Positions 28,981 through 38,724 of a stretch of DNA of 64,000 nt are shown in pieces. Position 1 is the first letter of the stretch. The number at the start of each line of letters is the position of its first letter. The notes beneath the pieces were generated by a model, which made no database searches, was not told the origin of the DNA, and was given only the letters and a program-made list of their open reading frames with translations. Source of the DNA: Hymenobacter tibetensis (lineage in GTDB: Bacteria > Bacteroidota > Bacteroidia > Cytophagales > Hymenobacteraceae); the NCBI RefSeq assembly GCF_022827545.1, contig NZ_CP094669.1, positions 1,826,001 through 1,890,000 of the forward strand, written 5' to 3'. Both the position numbers and the translations under genes were made by a program.

Positions 28981-30609
28981 ATGCAAGAAAACGTGATACA
29001 TACCCGCCTCCACGCCGCACCAATTCGCCGCGAAGTGCTCCTGCAACAGGTGAAAGAACAGCCTGTGTGGGACCTGCTAGTGATTGGGGGCGGCGCAACC
29101 GGGTTGGGGGTAGCGCTGGACGGCATCAGCCGGGGCTACAAAACGTTACTGCTCGAACAAGTGGATTACGCCAAGGGCACGAGCAGCCGCAGCACCAAGC
29201 TGGTGCACGGCGGGGTGAGGTACCTAGCCCAAGGCGACGTGGCACTGGTGCGCGAAGCGTTGTACGAGCGTGGGTTGCTGTTGAAAAATGCGCCGCATCT
29301 GGTCAAAAACCAGGATTTCATTATTCCGAACTACGAATGGTGGGGCGGCCCATTTTATACCATTGGCTTGAAAATGTATGACCTGCTGGCGGGCAAGCTT
29401 AGTTTGGGCGCATCGGTGCACCTCAGCAAAGAAGAAACGTTGCGGCGCCTGCCCAACCTCAACCCCGGAGGGCTGAAAGGGGGCGTGCTGTATCATGACG
29501 GGCAGTTCGACGATTCCCGCTTGGCCGTCAACTTGGCGCAAACGGCCATCGAGCAAGGCGGGACGCTGCTCAACCATTGCGAGGTCCGCGGCCTGCTCAA
29601 AGATGCCACCGGCCAGACAACCGGCGTAGTAGCCGCCGACCAAGAAACGGGAGCCACCTATGAAGTGCGTGCCAGCGCCGTAGTGAATGCTACTGGCATC
29701 TTCGTGGACGATATTCTGCAACTGGACAAGCCCGGCGGCAAGAAGTTGGTTCGCCCCAGCCAAGGCGTCCACATCGTGCTTGACAAGTCGTTCCTGCCTG
29801 GCGAAGATGCCCTGATGATTCCGAAAACCGACGATGGCCGCGTGCTTTTCGCCGTGCCATGGCACAACCGCGTGGTAGTAGGCACGACCGACACGCCCCT
29901 CACCGAGTACAGCCAGGAGCCGCAGGCGTTGGAAGAGGAAATCGAGTTTATTCTGCGTACTGCGGGCCGCTACTTAGCCCGGGCGCCCAAGCGCCACGAT
30001 GCGCTAAGTGTATTTGCGGGGCTCCGGCCTCTGGCCGCTACGGAAGGCGGCGGGGAAAAGACGCAGGAAATTTCGCGCAGCCACAAGATTCTGGTATCCC
30101 AGTCCGGCTTGATTACTATTACCGGCGGCAAATGGACCACCTACCGCCGCATGGGCCAAGACACCGTAGACAAGGCCATTGCGCTTGGCAAGCTGCCTGC
30201 GGCCGAAAGCCACACTGCCCGCTTGCCTATCCACGGCGCCCAAGCCACCCCCGACCGGAGCAACCACCTCTACGTGTATGGCACCGACCAACCCGCCTTG
30301 CAGCAGCTTATTACCGAGTACCCTGCGCTGGGCGAAAAGCTAAACAACACCCTGGAATTTCTGAAGGTGGAAGTGGTATGGGCGGCTCGCTACGAAATGG
30401 CCCGCACCGTGGAAGATGTGCTGGCCCGGCGGGTGCGGGTGCTGTTTCTTGATGCCCGCGCTGCCATCAGAGTAGCCCCGGAAGTGGCGGCCTTGCTGGC
30501 GCATGAGCTTGGCCATGACGCCGCCTGGCAGCAAGAGCAGGTAGAGGCCTTTCAACAAGTAGCCCAACAGTATTTGCTGGAAAGCCAGACAGTGCCTTTG
30601 CAAGCGTGA
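28981..30609 (+). CDS. glpD: FAD-dependent glycerol-3-phosphate dehydrogenase
   Basis: A 542-residue membrane-associated flavoenzyme that oxidises sn-glycerol 3-phosphate to dihydroxyacetone phosphate and passes electrons to the quinone pool. The dinucleotide-binding motif GGGATGLGVALDG is at 36-48, followed by the GTSSRSTKLVHGGVRYL segment typical of GlpD. The C-terminal cap domain (about 410-530) is present. The start ATG at 28981 keeps the usual short N-terminus. It is followed by glpK on the same strand after 271 bases containing a perfect 27-bp inverted repeat. It forms a glycerol utilisation pair inserted between the two glycan loci. Confidence 0.95.
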   Translation: MQENVIHTRLHAAPIRREVLLQQVKEQPVWDLLVIGGGATGLGVALDGISRGYKTLLLEQVDYAKGTSSRSTKLVHGGVRYLAQGDVALVREALYERGLLLKNAPHLVKNQDFIIPNYEWWGGPFYTIGLKMYDLLAGKLSLGASVHLSKEETLRRLPNLNPGGLKGGVLYHDGQFDDSRLAVNLAQTAIEQGGTLLNHCEVRGLLKDATGQTTGVVAADQETGATYEVRASAVVNATGIFVDDILQLDKPGGKKLVRPSQGVHIVLDKSFLPGEDALMIPKTDDGRVLFAVPWHNRVVVGTTDTPLTEYSQEPQALEEEIEFILRTAGRYLARAPKRHDALSVFAGLRPLAATEGGGEKTQEISRSHKILVSQSGLITITGGKWTTYRRMGQDTVDKAIALGKLPAAESHTARLPIHGAQATPDRSNHLYVYGTDQPALQQLITEYPALGEKLNNTLEFLKVEVVWAARYEMARTVEDVLARRVRVLFLDARAAIRVAPEVAALLAHELGHDAAWQQEQVEAFQQVAQQYLLESQTVPLQA

Positions 30610-30669
30610 AAACGGCTTCCTCAATTGCGCAATTGTTACGTAGCAGCTGAGGCTGAGGAGCAAGCCAAT

Positions 30670-30742
30670 TGTCATTGACGCAGGAGGAATCTGGGTTAAT
30701 CTGCACAATGAGTTGACCCAGATTCCTCCTGCGTCAATGACA
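30670..30742. repeat. Perfect 27-bp inverted repeat between glpD and glpK
   Basis: Left arm 30670-30696 (begins TGTCATTGACGC, ends AATCTGGGT) and right arm 30716-30742 are exact reverse complements over 27 bases, with a 19-base spacer. The stem is far longer than a normal terminator and has no T tract. It could be a REP-like palindrome, a miniature mobile-element remnant or a protein-binding site. It lies 138 bases upstream of the glpK start. Confidence 0.9.
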
Positions 30743-30880
30743 GCTGTTCTGATGGGTGGGTTGTCAGCAGTTACTCATACCCCCCACGCTGCCATTTTGC
30801 ACCAAGGCATTGCCATGCCGAATGCTTTGCGCTTCTTCACCTACTCGTACCTTCCCTCCCTGGATAACGCCCCGCCCACT

Positions 30881-32407
30881 ATGCAGCAGTTCATCCTCGC
30901 CCTCGACCAGGGCACTACCAGTTCTCGCGCCATCCTTTTCGACAAGAAAGGCCACATCGTGTCAGAGGCGCAAAAGGAGTTCACGCAGATCTTTCCCAAA
31001 CCCGGTTGGGTGGAGCACGATCCGCTGGAAATTTGGTCGACGCAGGCGGGAGTGGCGGCCGAAGCCACGGTGAAAGCCGGCGGCAACGGAAAGAGTATTG
31101 CCGCCATTGGCATCACCAACCAGCGCGAAACGGTGGTGGTGTGGAACCGCAAAACGGGCAAGCCGGTCTACAATGCCATTGTGTGGCAGGACCGCCGCAC
31201 GGCCGAATACTGCGACCAGCTGCGTGCAGAAGGGCAAGAGGAGCTGATCCGCAACAAAACCGGCTTGGTGCTCGACGCCTACTTTTCGGCCAGCAAAGTG
31301 CGCTGGATTCTCGACCACGTACAAGGCGCCCGCCAACAAGCCGAAGCCGGCCAACTGGCCTTCGGGACCGTGGATAGCTGGCTGATCTGGAATTTCACGC
31401 AAGGCGAGTTGCACGTCACCGACGTAACCAACGCCTCGCGCACCATGCTCTTCAACATCCACTCCCTCACCTGGGACGACGAACTGCTGGCGCTGTTTGC
31501 GGTGCCGCGCAGTATGTTGCCGGACGTGCGACAGTCGAGTGAAATATACGGCCACACCAAAACCACCATTTTCGCTTCCAAAATCCCGATTGCGGGCATT
31601 GCCGGCGACCAGCAAGCGGCCTTATTTGGGCAGCAGTGCGTGCGCTCGGGTATGGTAAAGAGCACGTACGGCACGGGCTGTTTTATGCTGATGAACATTG
31701 GCACCGAAGCCCGGCTTTCTGAAAACAAGCTGCTTACTACCGTAGCCTGGAAGATAAACGGGCAGGTGCACTACGCGCTGGAAGGCAGCATTTTCATTGC
31801 CGGCGCCGTGGTGCAATGGCTGCGCGACAACCTGGGCATCATCAAAACCTCGGCCGAGGTAGAGCAGCTGGCCAAGCAAGTCAGCAGCAGCGGAGGCGTG
31901 TGCTTTGTGCCGGCGTTTGCCGGGCTTGGAGCGCCGCACTGGGACCAATACGCGCGAGGCGTTATTTTCGGTATGTCGAGGGCCACGACGGCGGCCCACA
32001 TTGCGCGGGCGGCTGTGGAAGCCATTGCCTACCAAACCATGGATGTGCTTGAAGCCATGCAAGCCGATGCAGGCCTGACCATTGCCGAACTACGAGTGGA
32101 TGGAGGCGCAACGGTCAACGAAACCCTGATGCAGTTTCTTGCCGATGTACTGCACACCAACGTAGTGCGGCCCCATATGGCCGAAACCACTGCGTTAGGC
32201 GCAGCTTACCTAGCCGGGCTGGCAGTCGGGTACTGGAAAAACGTAGAAGAAATTCAGGCGCTCAGCCAAGCGGAAACGCAATACAGCCCAAAAGCTGAGC
32301 AACCTCAGATTCAGGAGGGCATTGCCAACTGGAACCGTGCAGTGCAGGCGTTACAGGTGTGGTCGGGAGCATCTCAAATCACCCAGGCGGAACCTGCTAA
32401 GGCGTAG
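30881..32407 (+). CDS. glpK: Glycerol kinase
   Basis: A 508-residue FGGY-family kinase making sn-glycerol 3-phosphate. The ATG at 30881 ([16 protein letters not shown]) matches the family N-terminus; an in-frame start at 30713 would begin inside the inverted repeat and add 56 unrelated residues. The phosphate-binding motif DQGTTSSR is at 9-16. [21 protein letters not shown], the [11 protein letters not shown] segment, the [13 protein letters not shown] loop and the C-terminal [12 protein letters not shown] motif are all present. The next gene converges from the other strand. No glycerol facilitator gene is in the window. Confidence 0.97.
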   Translation: MQQFILALDQGTTSSRAILFDKKGHIVSEAQKEFTQIFPKPGWVEHDPLEIWSTQAGVAAEATVKAGGNGKSIAAIGITNQRETVVVWNRKTGKPVYNAIVWQDRRTAEYCDQLRAEGQEELIRNKTGLVLDAYFSASKVRWILDHVQGARQQAEAGQLAFGTVDSWLIWNFTQGELHVTDVTNASRTMLFNIHSLTWDDELLALFAVPRSMLPDVRQSSEIYGHTKTTIFASKIPIAGIAGDQQAALFGQQCVRSGMVKSTYGTGCFMLMNIGTEARLSENKLLTTVAWKINGQVHYALEGSIFIAGAVVQWLRDNLGIIKTSAEVEQLAKQVSSSGGVCFVPAFAGLGAPHWDQYARGVIFGMSRATTAAHIARAAVEAIAYQTMDVLEAMQADAGLTIAELRVDGGATVNETLMQFLADVLHTNVVRPHMAETTALGAAYLAGLAVGYWKNVEEIQALSQAETQYSPKAEQPQIQEGIANWNRAVQALQVWSGASQITQAEPAKA

Positions 32408-32490
32408 CCAAGGCTTTCGGCTGCTTTGTCTGTTTGGGCTGTTATTCTTGGGAAACAGGTAACAGCCACCCTAATGTCACTGAGACGAAG

Positions 32491-32520
32491 GGCCTGCGCA
32501 GAAGAGCTACTGCGCAGGCC
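32491..32520. terminator. Hairpin between convergent glpK and VOC genes
   Basis: Perfect 10-bp GC-rich arms GGCCTGCGCA / TGCGCAGGCC with a 10-base loop. There is no clear T run on either side, so it is a likely but not certain terminator. Confidence 0.6.
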
Positions 32521-32528
32521 CCAACACC

Positions 32529-32978
32529 CTACTTGGCGTCGTTGATTTCAATCCAGTAGCCATCCGGGTCTTGCAGGTAGATCTGCTTGACACCGTCGGC
32601 TCGAACGGTAGCGGCTTGGGCGTCGCCTTTGAGGTTGGTGTAGCGCACCTTTAGCTTTTCCAGGCGGCCGGTCAAGGTGGTGAGGGAAGGCACGCTGAAG
32701 CAGAGGTGCACGTTCTTTTCCGGCGTTACCGTGCAGGTGCCCTGAATGATGTGCATCTGCAAGCCCGAACCTATCTTCAGCCAGGTATGGCGGCCGTCGT
32801 TGAAAGGGTTGGGCGTTTCCTCTAGCTCCAAAACTGACTTGTAGAAACTGTTGCTAGCAGCAAGGTCGCGCACGCAAATAGCGGAATGGTTGAAGGTTAG
32901 CGCATTTTTCGACTGCGCAAAAGAGGATTGCAGCCCTAGAAAGCTGAAAAGCAAAAGCGTAAGAGAAGCACATTTCAT
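32529..32978 (-). CDS. Exported VOC (glyoxalase/bleomycin-resistance fold) protein
   Basis: A 149-residue protein with a signal peptide (MKCASLTLLLFSFLGLQSSFAQ) and one vicinal-oxygen-chelate domain. Visible features are the first metal-ligand strand FNHSAICVRDLAAS, HLCFSV, and the final YLQDPDGYWIEIND strand with the usual Asp-Pro-Asp-Gly and Glu. The substrate cannot be predicted; exported VOC proteins of this kind are frequent in Bacteroidota. It is separated from the upstream DUF6807 gene by a hairpin terminator at 33022-33069, so it is probably its own unit and not part of the 3-keto operon. Confidence 0.85.
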   Translation of the reverse strand: MKCASLTLLLFSFLGLQSSFAQSKNALTFNHSAICVRDLAASNSFYKSVLELEETPNPFNDGRHTWLKIGSGLQMHIIQGTCTVTPEKNVHLCFSVPSLTTLTGRLEKLKVRYTNLKGDAQAATVRADGVKQIYLQDPDGYWIEINDAK

Positions 32979-33021
32979 TTTGTTGATCTGCTTGGGTGAA
33001 CTGTCAATCTGCCTTCAATAT

Positions 33022-33069
33022 AAACAGGATGGCGAAAGAAGGACCTACCCATCTTTCACCATCCTGTTT
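33022..33069 (-). terminator. Terminator after the DUF6807 gene, end of the 3-keto operon
   Basis: Arms AAACAGGATGG / CCATCCTGTTT extended inward by GAAAGA/TCTTTC across one mismatched pair. It lies 43 bases past the DUF6807 stop (minus strand) and upstream of the VOC gene. Confidence 0.75.
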
Positions 33070-33111
33070 CTGGTAGCAATCAGCCAGTAGTGTACCTCGG
33101 AACGCCAGGGC

Positions 33112-34161
33112 TTACTTCACGGCCACGTTCTTCTTGGCGAAGTCGGCGGCGGCTTGGTTGAGCTGCTTGGCGGAGGGGGTGTTGCGGCCTCCATCAATCA
33201 GCACGCGGTAGCGGAACGTCACCGATTCGCCTTTCTTGAGTTGCAGGTTTTTGGCGGTTGCGCCGTTAGTAAAGATTTTCTCGCCGAGGGGGTTAGCTGC
33301 AAACAAGCCGTAGCCGCGGGCGTGCCAGAACGTGGGATAGTTCAGGTTTTTGGGGTGGTCGAGGATGGTGATGCTCACCGAATCCTGCCCCATCTTGCCG
33401 TACATCTTGCACCACGCGGCGCGGGTGCTCCAGGCGTCGTTGCCGCGCTTGCCGGTGCTGGTGAGGAAGGTGCCGTTCGGAACTTTGTCGGTACCGGCTT
33501 TCACCACCGTCACGATGCCTTTGCTGTCGGTGAACTTCTCGTCTTTGTCGCTCGGGATTTGCAGCTCATGCGCCACGCGCAAGCCAAGCAGGCCATCCTT
33601 GGCATCGGTAAACGTGACTTCCGTATTGGCCTTGAGCGTCGTGACCCGGTCGATGGTCCGTTCCCGGTCGGTGCCGCTGAATTCGAAGCGGGTGTTTTCT
33701 TCCAGCAGTACCTCGTTTTTCTGGTTGGTCCAGTTGGCGTGGTAGGCTAGCGTGCCGGTGGGGCCGCTGGTGGTTTCCAAGATCTTGTCGGTCTTGATCC
33801 AGCCGTAGGAGCCTTTCTTCTCGGTGGGAATGGCATAGGAGTTGTTCCAGAAGTCGAGGCCGTTGACGTTCTCGAAGTTCAACCACAACCCAAGGTGGTG
33901 GGGATGGTCGTTGGGGTCGCCGGGCTTGGGCGCCACCGGGAAGCCGCGCGTCACGACGGTGCCATTGGCGGCGTGCAATGGGTAGAGAACAGGCTTTTCC
34001 AGCGTATCGGGGTACAGAAAACTGGTGAACAGCCGCTTGCCCACGAACACATCAATTTTCTTGGCTTTCGGATCTTTAGTGATGCGCACCGCCTCCTTTT
34101 GCTGCGCCTGCACCCCCGACCAGCAAGTTACCGTCAAGAGCAAGCAAAGAACTTTCCTCAT
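33112..34161 (-). CDS. DUF6807 (PmoA-like) family exported protein
   Basis: A 349-residue protein with a signal peptide ending GVQAQ. It matches the family named PmoA-like/DUF6807: the core LYPLHAANGTVVTRGFP and the histidine-rich PNDHPHHLGLWLNFENVNGLDFWN segment, and a late LNYPTFWHARGYGLFAANPLG motif. The molecular function is not established; members occur with Gfo/Idh/MocA oxidoreductases and DUF1080 proteins in Bacteroidota and Planctomycetota sugar clusters. It is 19 bases downstream of the Tat oxidoreductase gene and ends the operon. The conserved histidines suggest metal or sugar binding (inference). Confidence 0.82.
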   Translation of the reverse strand: MRKVLCLLLTVTCWSGVQAQQKEAVRITKDPKAKKIDVFVGKRLFTSFLYPDTLEKPVLYPLHAANGTVVTRGFPVAPKPGDPNDHPHHLGLWLNFENVNGLDFWNNSYAIPTEKKGSYGWIKTDKILETTSGPTGTLAYHANWTNQKNEVLLEENTRFEFSGTDRERTIDRVTTLKANTEVTFTDAKDGLLGLRVAHELQIPSDKDEKFTDSKGIVTVVKAGTDKVPNGTFLTSTGKRGNDAWSTRAAWCKMYGKMGQDSVSITILDHPKNLNYPTFWHARGYGLFAANPLGEKIFTNGATAKNLQLKKGESVTFRYRVLIDGGRNTPSAKQLNQAAADFAKKNVAVK

Positions 34162-34180
34162 AGTGCGTGTCTGAAACAGA

Positions 34181-35536
34181 TTAAGAAGTAAACGCTTTGC
34201 CCCCGACCATCACTTCCTGCGTTTTCTCATCAAACGTAGCCTTCAGGCCGGTATGCGCGGCGGCCGTGGTCATGATGTTGGCAATGGAGTGGTAGTAGCC
34301 GGCTTCCACCGGCGCGTTGGGCTGCTTGCGGCTACGGATGCATTCCATCCAGTTGCGCACGTGGTTGGACGTAAGCATATCACCGCCCGTATTGGCTGAT
34401 GCCGCCACGGCCGTAACTTCCGACAAGCTGAACTCGGTCAGCAAGTTGGCCTGCATCTGCATTTCGTCGGCGTGTCGTTTGGTTAGGCCGCCCCTGGGTA
34501 TCACCTTGTTGGTGTTCAGGTTCAGCTCGCCGCCGTTGGAATAGTAGATTTCGGTGGGGCGCTCGTCGCCGTTGTGCATGCGGGAGCCAAACGTCACCTG
34601 GAAGCCACTAGACGGGTCGTTGGTAGGGCCGTAGTCGAACACGGCCGTGATGGTGTCCCAGTTGCGGCGGCCGTCTTTCCACATATAAATGCCGCCATTG
34701 GCTACCACGCTGCGCGGGTGTTGCAGGCCCGTAAACCAGTGCACCGTATCAATTTGGTGGCTCATCCACTGGCCTGGCAAACCCGAGGAGTAGGGCCAGA
34801 ACAGGCGGTACTCCAAATACTTGCGCGGGTCGAAGGGTTCGGAGGGGCGGTTCATCAAAAACCGTTTCCAGTCGGTGTCGGATTCCTTGAGCTGGCTGAG
34901 CAGCGCGGGGCGGCGCCACCGGCCCGGCTGGTTCACGTTCCAGGTGAGCTCCACCATCGTAATCGGGCCGAACTTACCGGACTTGATGAAGGCATCAGCG
35001 GCGTGATAGTTGGAGCCGCTACGGCGCTGCGAGCCAATCTGTACGATTTGCTTGGACGCCTTCACAGCTTTCAGGGCCGCCCGGTTGTCTTCCATGGTTT
35101 CGGCAAAGGGCTTTTCCACGTAAGCGTCGCAGCCGGCCTTCACGGCCTCAATGGCGTGCAGTGCGTGCTGAAAGTCGGCGGTGCCCACAAACACGGCATC
35201 CACGCCTTTCTTGGCGTACATCTCCTCGTTGTTGCGATAGGCCACCACGTCGTGCCCCATCTTCTCCTTCCACATGGCGGCACCTTCGTCCCGGCGCTGT
35301 TTCCAGATGTCAGACACGGCCACCACGTCGAAGTTCAGTTCTTTGTAGTGGTTCATAAAACAGGGCATGTGCGAATTGCGGTGGCGGTCAGAGAAGCCAA
35401 CCACGCCAACCCGCACCCGGTCGTTGGCCCCGATGATGCGTTTGTAGCTGCTAGCCGACCAGGAAACCTGCGAAAACATCACCCCAGCGCTGGCCAGGGC
35501 AGTGGTTTTAAGAAAATCGCGACGTTGATATGACAT
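34181..35536 (-). CDS. Tat-exported Gfo/Idh/MocA family oxidoreductase (3-keto locus)
   Basis: A 451-residue NAD(P)-dependent sugar oxidoreductase with a twin-arginine signal (QRRDFLKTTALASAG), indicating export in folded, cofactor-loaded form. The Rossmann start is RVGVVGFSDRHRN, where the usual second glycine is replaced. The family EKP motif is present (YVEKPFAET), and the C-terminal alpha/beta substrate domain contains GLPGQWMSHQIDTVHWF with the likely catalytic His. It lies between the double DUF1080 gene (39 bases) and DUF6807 (19 bases). In 3-keto pathways such enzymes oxidise glycosides at C3 or reduce the 3-keto sugar after cleavage; that role here is an inference from context. Confidence 0.9.
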   Translation of the reverse strand: MSYQRRDFLKTTALASAGVMFSQVSWSASSYKRIIGANDRVRVGVVGFSDRHRNSHMPCFMNHYKELNFDVVAVSDIWKQRRDEGAAMWKEKMGHDVVAYRNNEEMYAKKGVDAVFVGTADFQHALHAIEAVKAGCDAYVEKPFAETMEDNRAALKAVKASKQIVQIGSQRRSGSNYHAADAFIKSGKFGPITMVELTWNVNQPGRWRRPALLSQLKESDTDWKRFLMNRPSEPFDPRKYLEYRLFWPYSSGLPGQWMSHQIDTVHWFTGLQHPRSVVANGGIYMWKDGRRNWDTITAVFDYGPTNDPSSGFQVTFGSRMHNGDERPTEIYYSNGGELNLNTNKVIPRGGLTKRHADEMQMQANLLTEFSLSEVTAVAASANTGGDMLTSNHVRNWMECIRSRKQPNAPVEAGYYHSIANIMTTAAAHTGLKATFDEKTQEVMVGGKAFTS

Positions 35537-35575
35537 AAAAAACGGGAAGTTGAGGGTGGTGGAGAAGGCGAGTAA

Positions 35576-36973
35576 TTACTTCAACTCTTTGATTTTGATG
35601 CTCCGAAACGAGACGTTGTCGCCGTGGTCTTGCAGCAGGATGTGGCCGGCCGGTGCCTCGCCGAAGTTCGGCCATACCTTGTACTTGCTGATGGCCACCA
35701 AATCTTTGAACTCCTTGGAGCCGCGCGTGTATTCCAGCACTTTGGAGCCGTTCAGGTAGTGCTCCACCCGGTTGTCGGGGTGGACTACCACGCGGCCCAC
35801 GTTCCACTCGCCAATCTTGTGAATGAAGCGCGGGTTCTTGTCGGCTTTCTTGAGGTCGTAAAGTGAGGACAGCGTGCGGTTGCCGTCGCGCCCGAGCTTG
35901 GCATCGGGGTGCAGCTCGTCGTCGAGCACTTGATATTCCAGACCAATGGCTGAGCCTTGGCTTTTCTCGGCTAGCGTCACGAAGTATTTCACGCCGCTGT
36001 TAGCGCCCGGCGTCAGCTTGAACTCGAACGACAAGTCAAACGCCTTATACTGGGCATTGGTAACGATGTCGCCGCCGTTGGTTGATTCTTTGCCTTCGGC
36101 GGGCAGCACGCTCATGGTGCCATCGTTCACCTGCCAGCCTTTGGCGGGGAAGGCGGTGCCTTTGGCGCTGCGCCACCCCGCCGAGGATTTACCGTCAAAC
36201 AACAGCTTCCAGCCGTGCTCTTTCTCGTAGGGCGTCAGCATGTTGGGCATGAAGTTCACCACGTAAATGTCGGTGGGGAAGGCGCTGGGCTTGAGGTTGG
36301 TGGTATTAATCTTGATGTTCTTGAAATACACCTTTTTGCCTTCCTGCTCTTTGGTGGTGATGCCGTGCACTTGCAAGCCAATAAAGCCATTAGCATCCAC
36401 AGGGTCCACCACGTAGGCCACGGGCGTGCCGTTCAGCCAGGTTTTCATTTCGTTGCCGATGCACTCAATTTTCACGTGGTTGTACTGCCCCACCTTGAAA
36501 AGCGGCTTGGCCTTGGGGTTCAAATCCAGCGGGTACAGCCACTGCCGGCGCGCCTCGTCGTACACGCCCCCCGACCAACTCCGCTCGGAGGGGTCGATTT
36601 CCACTTGCCGGCCGTACACCTTGTTCTCGAAACCGGGCGTGTTGAAGTGGCTGCGCGTCTGCACGCCCGAGTTGCTGACGTTGCTTTCCAGCATGATATC
36701 CAGCTCTAGCTGGAAGTCGCCGTATTCCTTCTCGGTGACCAGAAACGTGTTGCCAGAGTTCATGACCGTCGTCCCGACGATGGCGCCGTTTTCCACTTTG
36801 TAGTCGGCGGTGCCGGCCAGGCGTTTCCAGCCGGTCAGGGTTTTGCCATCAAACAAATTCTGCCACGTATCGGCTGCCTTGGTGGGGGTGAGAACCGGGG
36901 CCGGGCCGGGCGCAACGAATGACAAGGCCGTCCAGGCGGCTCCGAGGGTTACAGCTGTGACTTTTTCTAACAT
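35576..36973 (-). CDS. Tandem DUF1080 (3-keto-disaccharide hydrolase) protein
   Basis: A 465-residue exported protein with two copies of the DUF1080 beta-jelly-roll: about 36-225, beginning WQNLFDGKTLTGWKRL, and about 252-464, beginning WKLLFDGKSSAGWRS. Each carries the family pattern of FDGKxLxGW, a glycine-rich NSGV strand and a closing strand (VYFKNIKI; VSFRSIKI). Single-domain members include hydrolases that cleave 3-keto-glycosides. The N-terminus resembles a signal peptide. It lies 59 bases after susD, with a 12-bp stem-loop between, and before the Gfo/Idh/MocA gene. The duplication may let one copy bind and the other cleave; both seem intact by eye. Confidence 0.9.
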   Translation of the reverse strand: MLEKVTAVTLGAAWTALSFVAPGPAPVLTPTKAADTWQNLFDGKTLTGWKRLAGTADYKVENGAIVGTTVMNSGNTFLVTEKEYGDFQLELDIMLESNVSNSGVQTRSHFNTPGFENKVYGRQVEIDPSERSWSGGVYDEARRQWLYPLDLNPKAKPLFKVGQYNHVKIECIGNEMKTWLNGTPVAYVVDPVDANGFIGLQVHGITTKEQEGKKVYFKNIKINTTNLKPSAFPTDIYVVNFMPNMLTPYEKEHGWKLLFDGKSSAGWRSAKGTAFPAKGWQVNDGTMSVLPAEGKESTNGGDIVTNAQYKAFDLSFEFKLTPGANSGVKYFVTLAEKSQGSAIGLEYQVLDDELHPDAKLGRDGNRTLSSLYDLKKADKNPRFIHKIGEWNVGRVVVHPDNRVEHYLNGSKVLEYTRGSKEFKDLVAISKYKVWPNFGEAPAGHILLQDHGDNVSFRSIKIKELK

Positions 36974-37002
36974 GGTGACTTTTGGAAGGTGAAATCTAAA
37001 CG

Positions 37003-37029
37003 AGAGGCGCTGCCAGCGGCAGCGCCTCT
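37003..37029 (-). repeat. Perfect 12-bp stem-loop between susD and the DUF1080 gene
   Basis: AGAGGCGCTGCC-AGC-GGCAGCGCCTCT in the 59-base gap. It has no T run, so it could stabilise the susCD part of the mRNA or lower expression of the downstream enzymes. Confidence 0.7.
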
Positions 37030-37032
37030 ATA

Positions 37033-38691
37033 CTAGTAGCCAGGGTTTTGTGGAAAGGCCGCCACCCCACCCGCCGTGCGGTCAATCTGGTCCTGTGGAA
37101 TAGGACGCAACTCGTGCTTGCCCGCTCTGATGTTGGCGGCGGCGTCGGGGTTGTAGAGTTTTACTCGCTCCACCAATAAGCCCCAGCGCTTCAAGTCAAA
37201 CCAACGGAACATCTCGCCCTGTAGCTCCCGCTCCCGCTCTTCCATGATGAACTCCATGGTCAACTGATTGGCGGTGATTTGCATGGCGGTTTCTTTGCCG
37301 GGGAAAGCAGCCCGCCGACGTACGGCGTTGATGAACGGTAGCGCGTCAGCAGCTTTGCCGCTTTTCAGCAAGGCCTCCGCGGCAATCAGATGGGTTTCCG
37401 CCAGGCGGAACATCAGGAAGTCGCGGCTGCCAGGCTGGTACTGCAAATCGGGGCGGAGCGGGTCCAGAAACTTGGTTAGGGTGGGGAACAGGTTAGGACG
37501 ATACAAGCTGGGAACCATCACTTGATAAGGCTTTTTGGCCCGTTGTGCCAGCGGCATTTCGTAGCCAGGCAGATAGATAGCCGTGTCGCCCAATTTAAAG
37601 GTTACGGATGGTTTCGACGTGTCGAAGAGGTTGGTGAACGTGCCGGGGTTGTTGCAATAATACACCGTCCGGTAGCTTTTCTGGTAACGCGAGTCGTTGA
37701 CCCGGTCCTTGAAGACCGTTTCCAGCATGTAGGTCGTGGGCCGGAAGCGGCGGAAGGGCCGGCCGATTGTCACGTCGCGCTTCATCCCGGCCTGGACGTC
37801 GTATTCCATCACGTAGTACAGGTGGGTCTCGTTGCCCACGCCGTTGGTGGTAGGGTCGGAGGTGTACTGCGTGGCGAAAATTACTTCCTCGTTGATTTCC
37901 CCGGCGCCCTGCTGGAATACGCTCGCGTAGTCGGGCAGCAGCCGGTACGAGTAGTTTTTGATGACGTTTTGGGCGTACGTAGCCGCCTTCGTGTAGTCGT
38001 CGGAAGCGGCGGCTACCGAGGTAGCCTTGGTTAGGTACACCCGGGCCAGCAGGTGCTCACAGGCACCTTTCGTTACCCGACCATACTCCGGCGTGGTGGC
38101 CGTCAGATCGGGCAGCGCCGATTCCAGGTCCTGTACAATGGCCGCGTACACGTCTTTGGCAGGCGTTCGGGTGGCTTCTTTGTTAGCGGTTATGCTCTGG
38201 TTCAAGACCAACGGAACATCACCGTATTGCTGCACCAACACAAAGTAGTGGTGCGCCCGGAGCACTTTCACTTCCGCTACCCGCCGCTTCTTTACGGCTT
38301 CATCCAGGCCCGTCACGTTCGGCGCCTGGTCGATAACGGCGTTGGCTGTATTGATGCCCACGTAAAAGGCATTCCACACATCGATAATGGGCTGCGTGCG
38401 GCTATCCAGCTGGGTGGTATACTGGTTCATGTACTTGTAGGTGCCATCCGAGCCGAACGTGTAGGTGTCGGTGCCAAATACGGTCAAGTTCATGCCGTTT
38501 TCCCGGCCGTAAAAGTCGCGCAACGACGAGTATACGGCGCGCACGCCGGCTTCAAAACCAGCCGGCGTAGTGATGTAGTCGGCGCCGACTTGGGATACCA
38601 CTTCCTCTTCCAATAAGTCTTTGCAACCTGTGGAGGCTAGTGAGAGCAGAACGGCTGCTACAATAGATTTGCTGTATGCGAAGGTCTTCAT
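37033..38691 (-). CDS. SusD/RagB-family surface glycan-binding lipoprotein (3-keto locus)
   Basis: A 552-residue lipoprotein with the lipid-modified Cys at 23 (ASTGC). SusD features are the helical KVLRAHHYFVLVQQYGDVPLVLNQS region, FRLAETHLIAAEALLKSG, the MEERERELQGEMFRWFDLKRWG segment and the closing LRPIPQDQIDR...FPQNPGY. It pairs with the SusC gene 33 bases upstream. It differs clearly from the arabinan SusD at 11123, suggesting another ligand, possibly a plant glycoside or disaccharide (inference). Confidence 0.94.
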   Translation of the reverse strand: MKTFAYSKSIVAAVLLSLASTGCKDLLEEEVVSQVGADYITTPAGFEAGVRAVYSSLRDFYGRENGMNLTVFGTDTYTFGSDGTYKYMNQYTTQLDSRTQPIIDVWNAFYVGINTANAVIDQAPNVTGLDEAVKKRRVAEVKVLRAHHYFVLVQQYGDVPLVLNQSITANKEATRTPAKDVYAAIVQDLESALPDLTATTPEYGRVTKGACEHLLARVYLTKATSVAAASDDYTKAATYAQNVIKNYSYRLLPDYASVFQQGAGEINEEVIFATQYTSDPTTNGVGNETHLYYVMEYDVQAGMKRDVTIGRPFRRFRPTTYMLETVFKDRVNDSRYQKSYRTVYYCNNPGTFTNLFDTSKPSVTFKLGDTAIYLPGYEMPLAQRAKKPYQVMVPSLYRPNLFPTLTKFLDPLRPDLQYQPGSRDFLMFRLAETHLIAAEALLKSGKAADALPFINAVRRRAAFPGKETAMQITANQLTMEFIMEERERELQGEMFRWFDLKRWGLLVERVKLYNPDAAANIRAGKHELRPIPQDQIDRTAGGVAAFPQNPGY

Positions 38692-38724
38692 GTCGTTCTA
38701 ATTGAGAGTGCGGGCCTGAGAACC

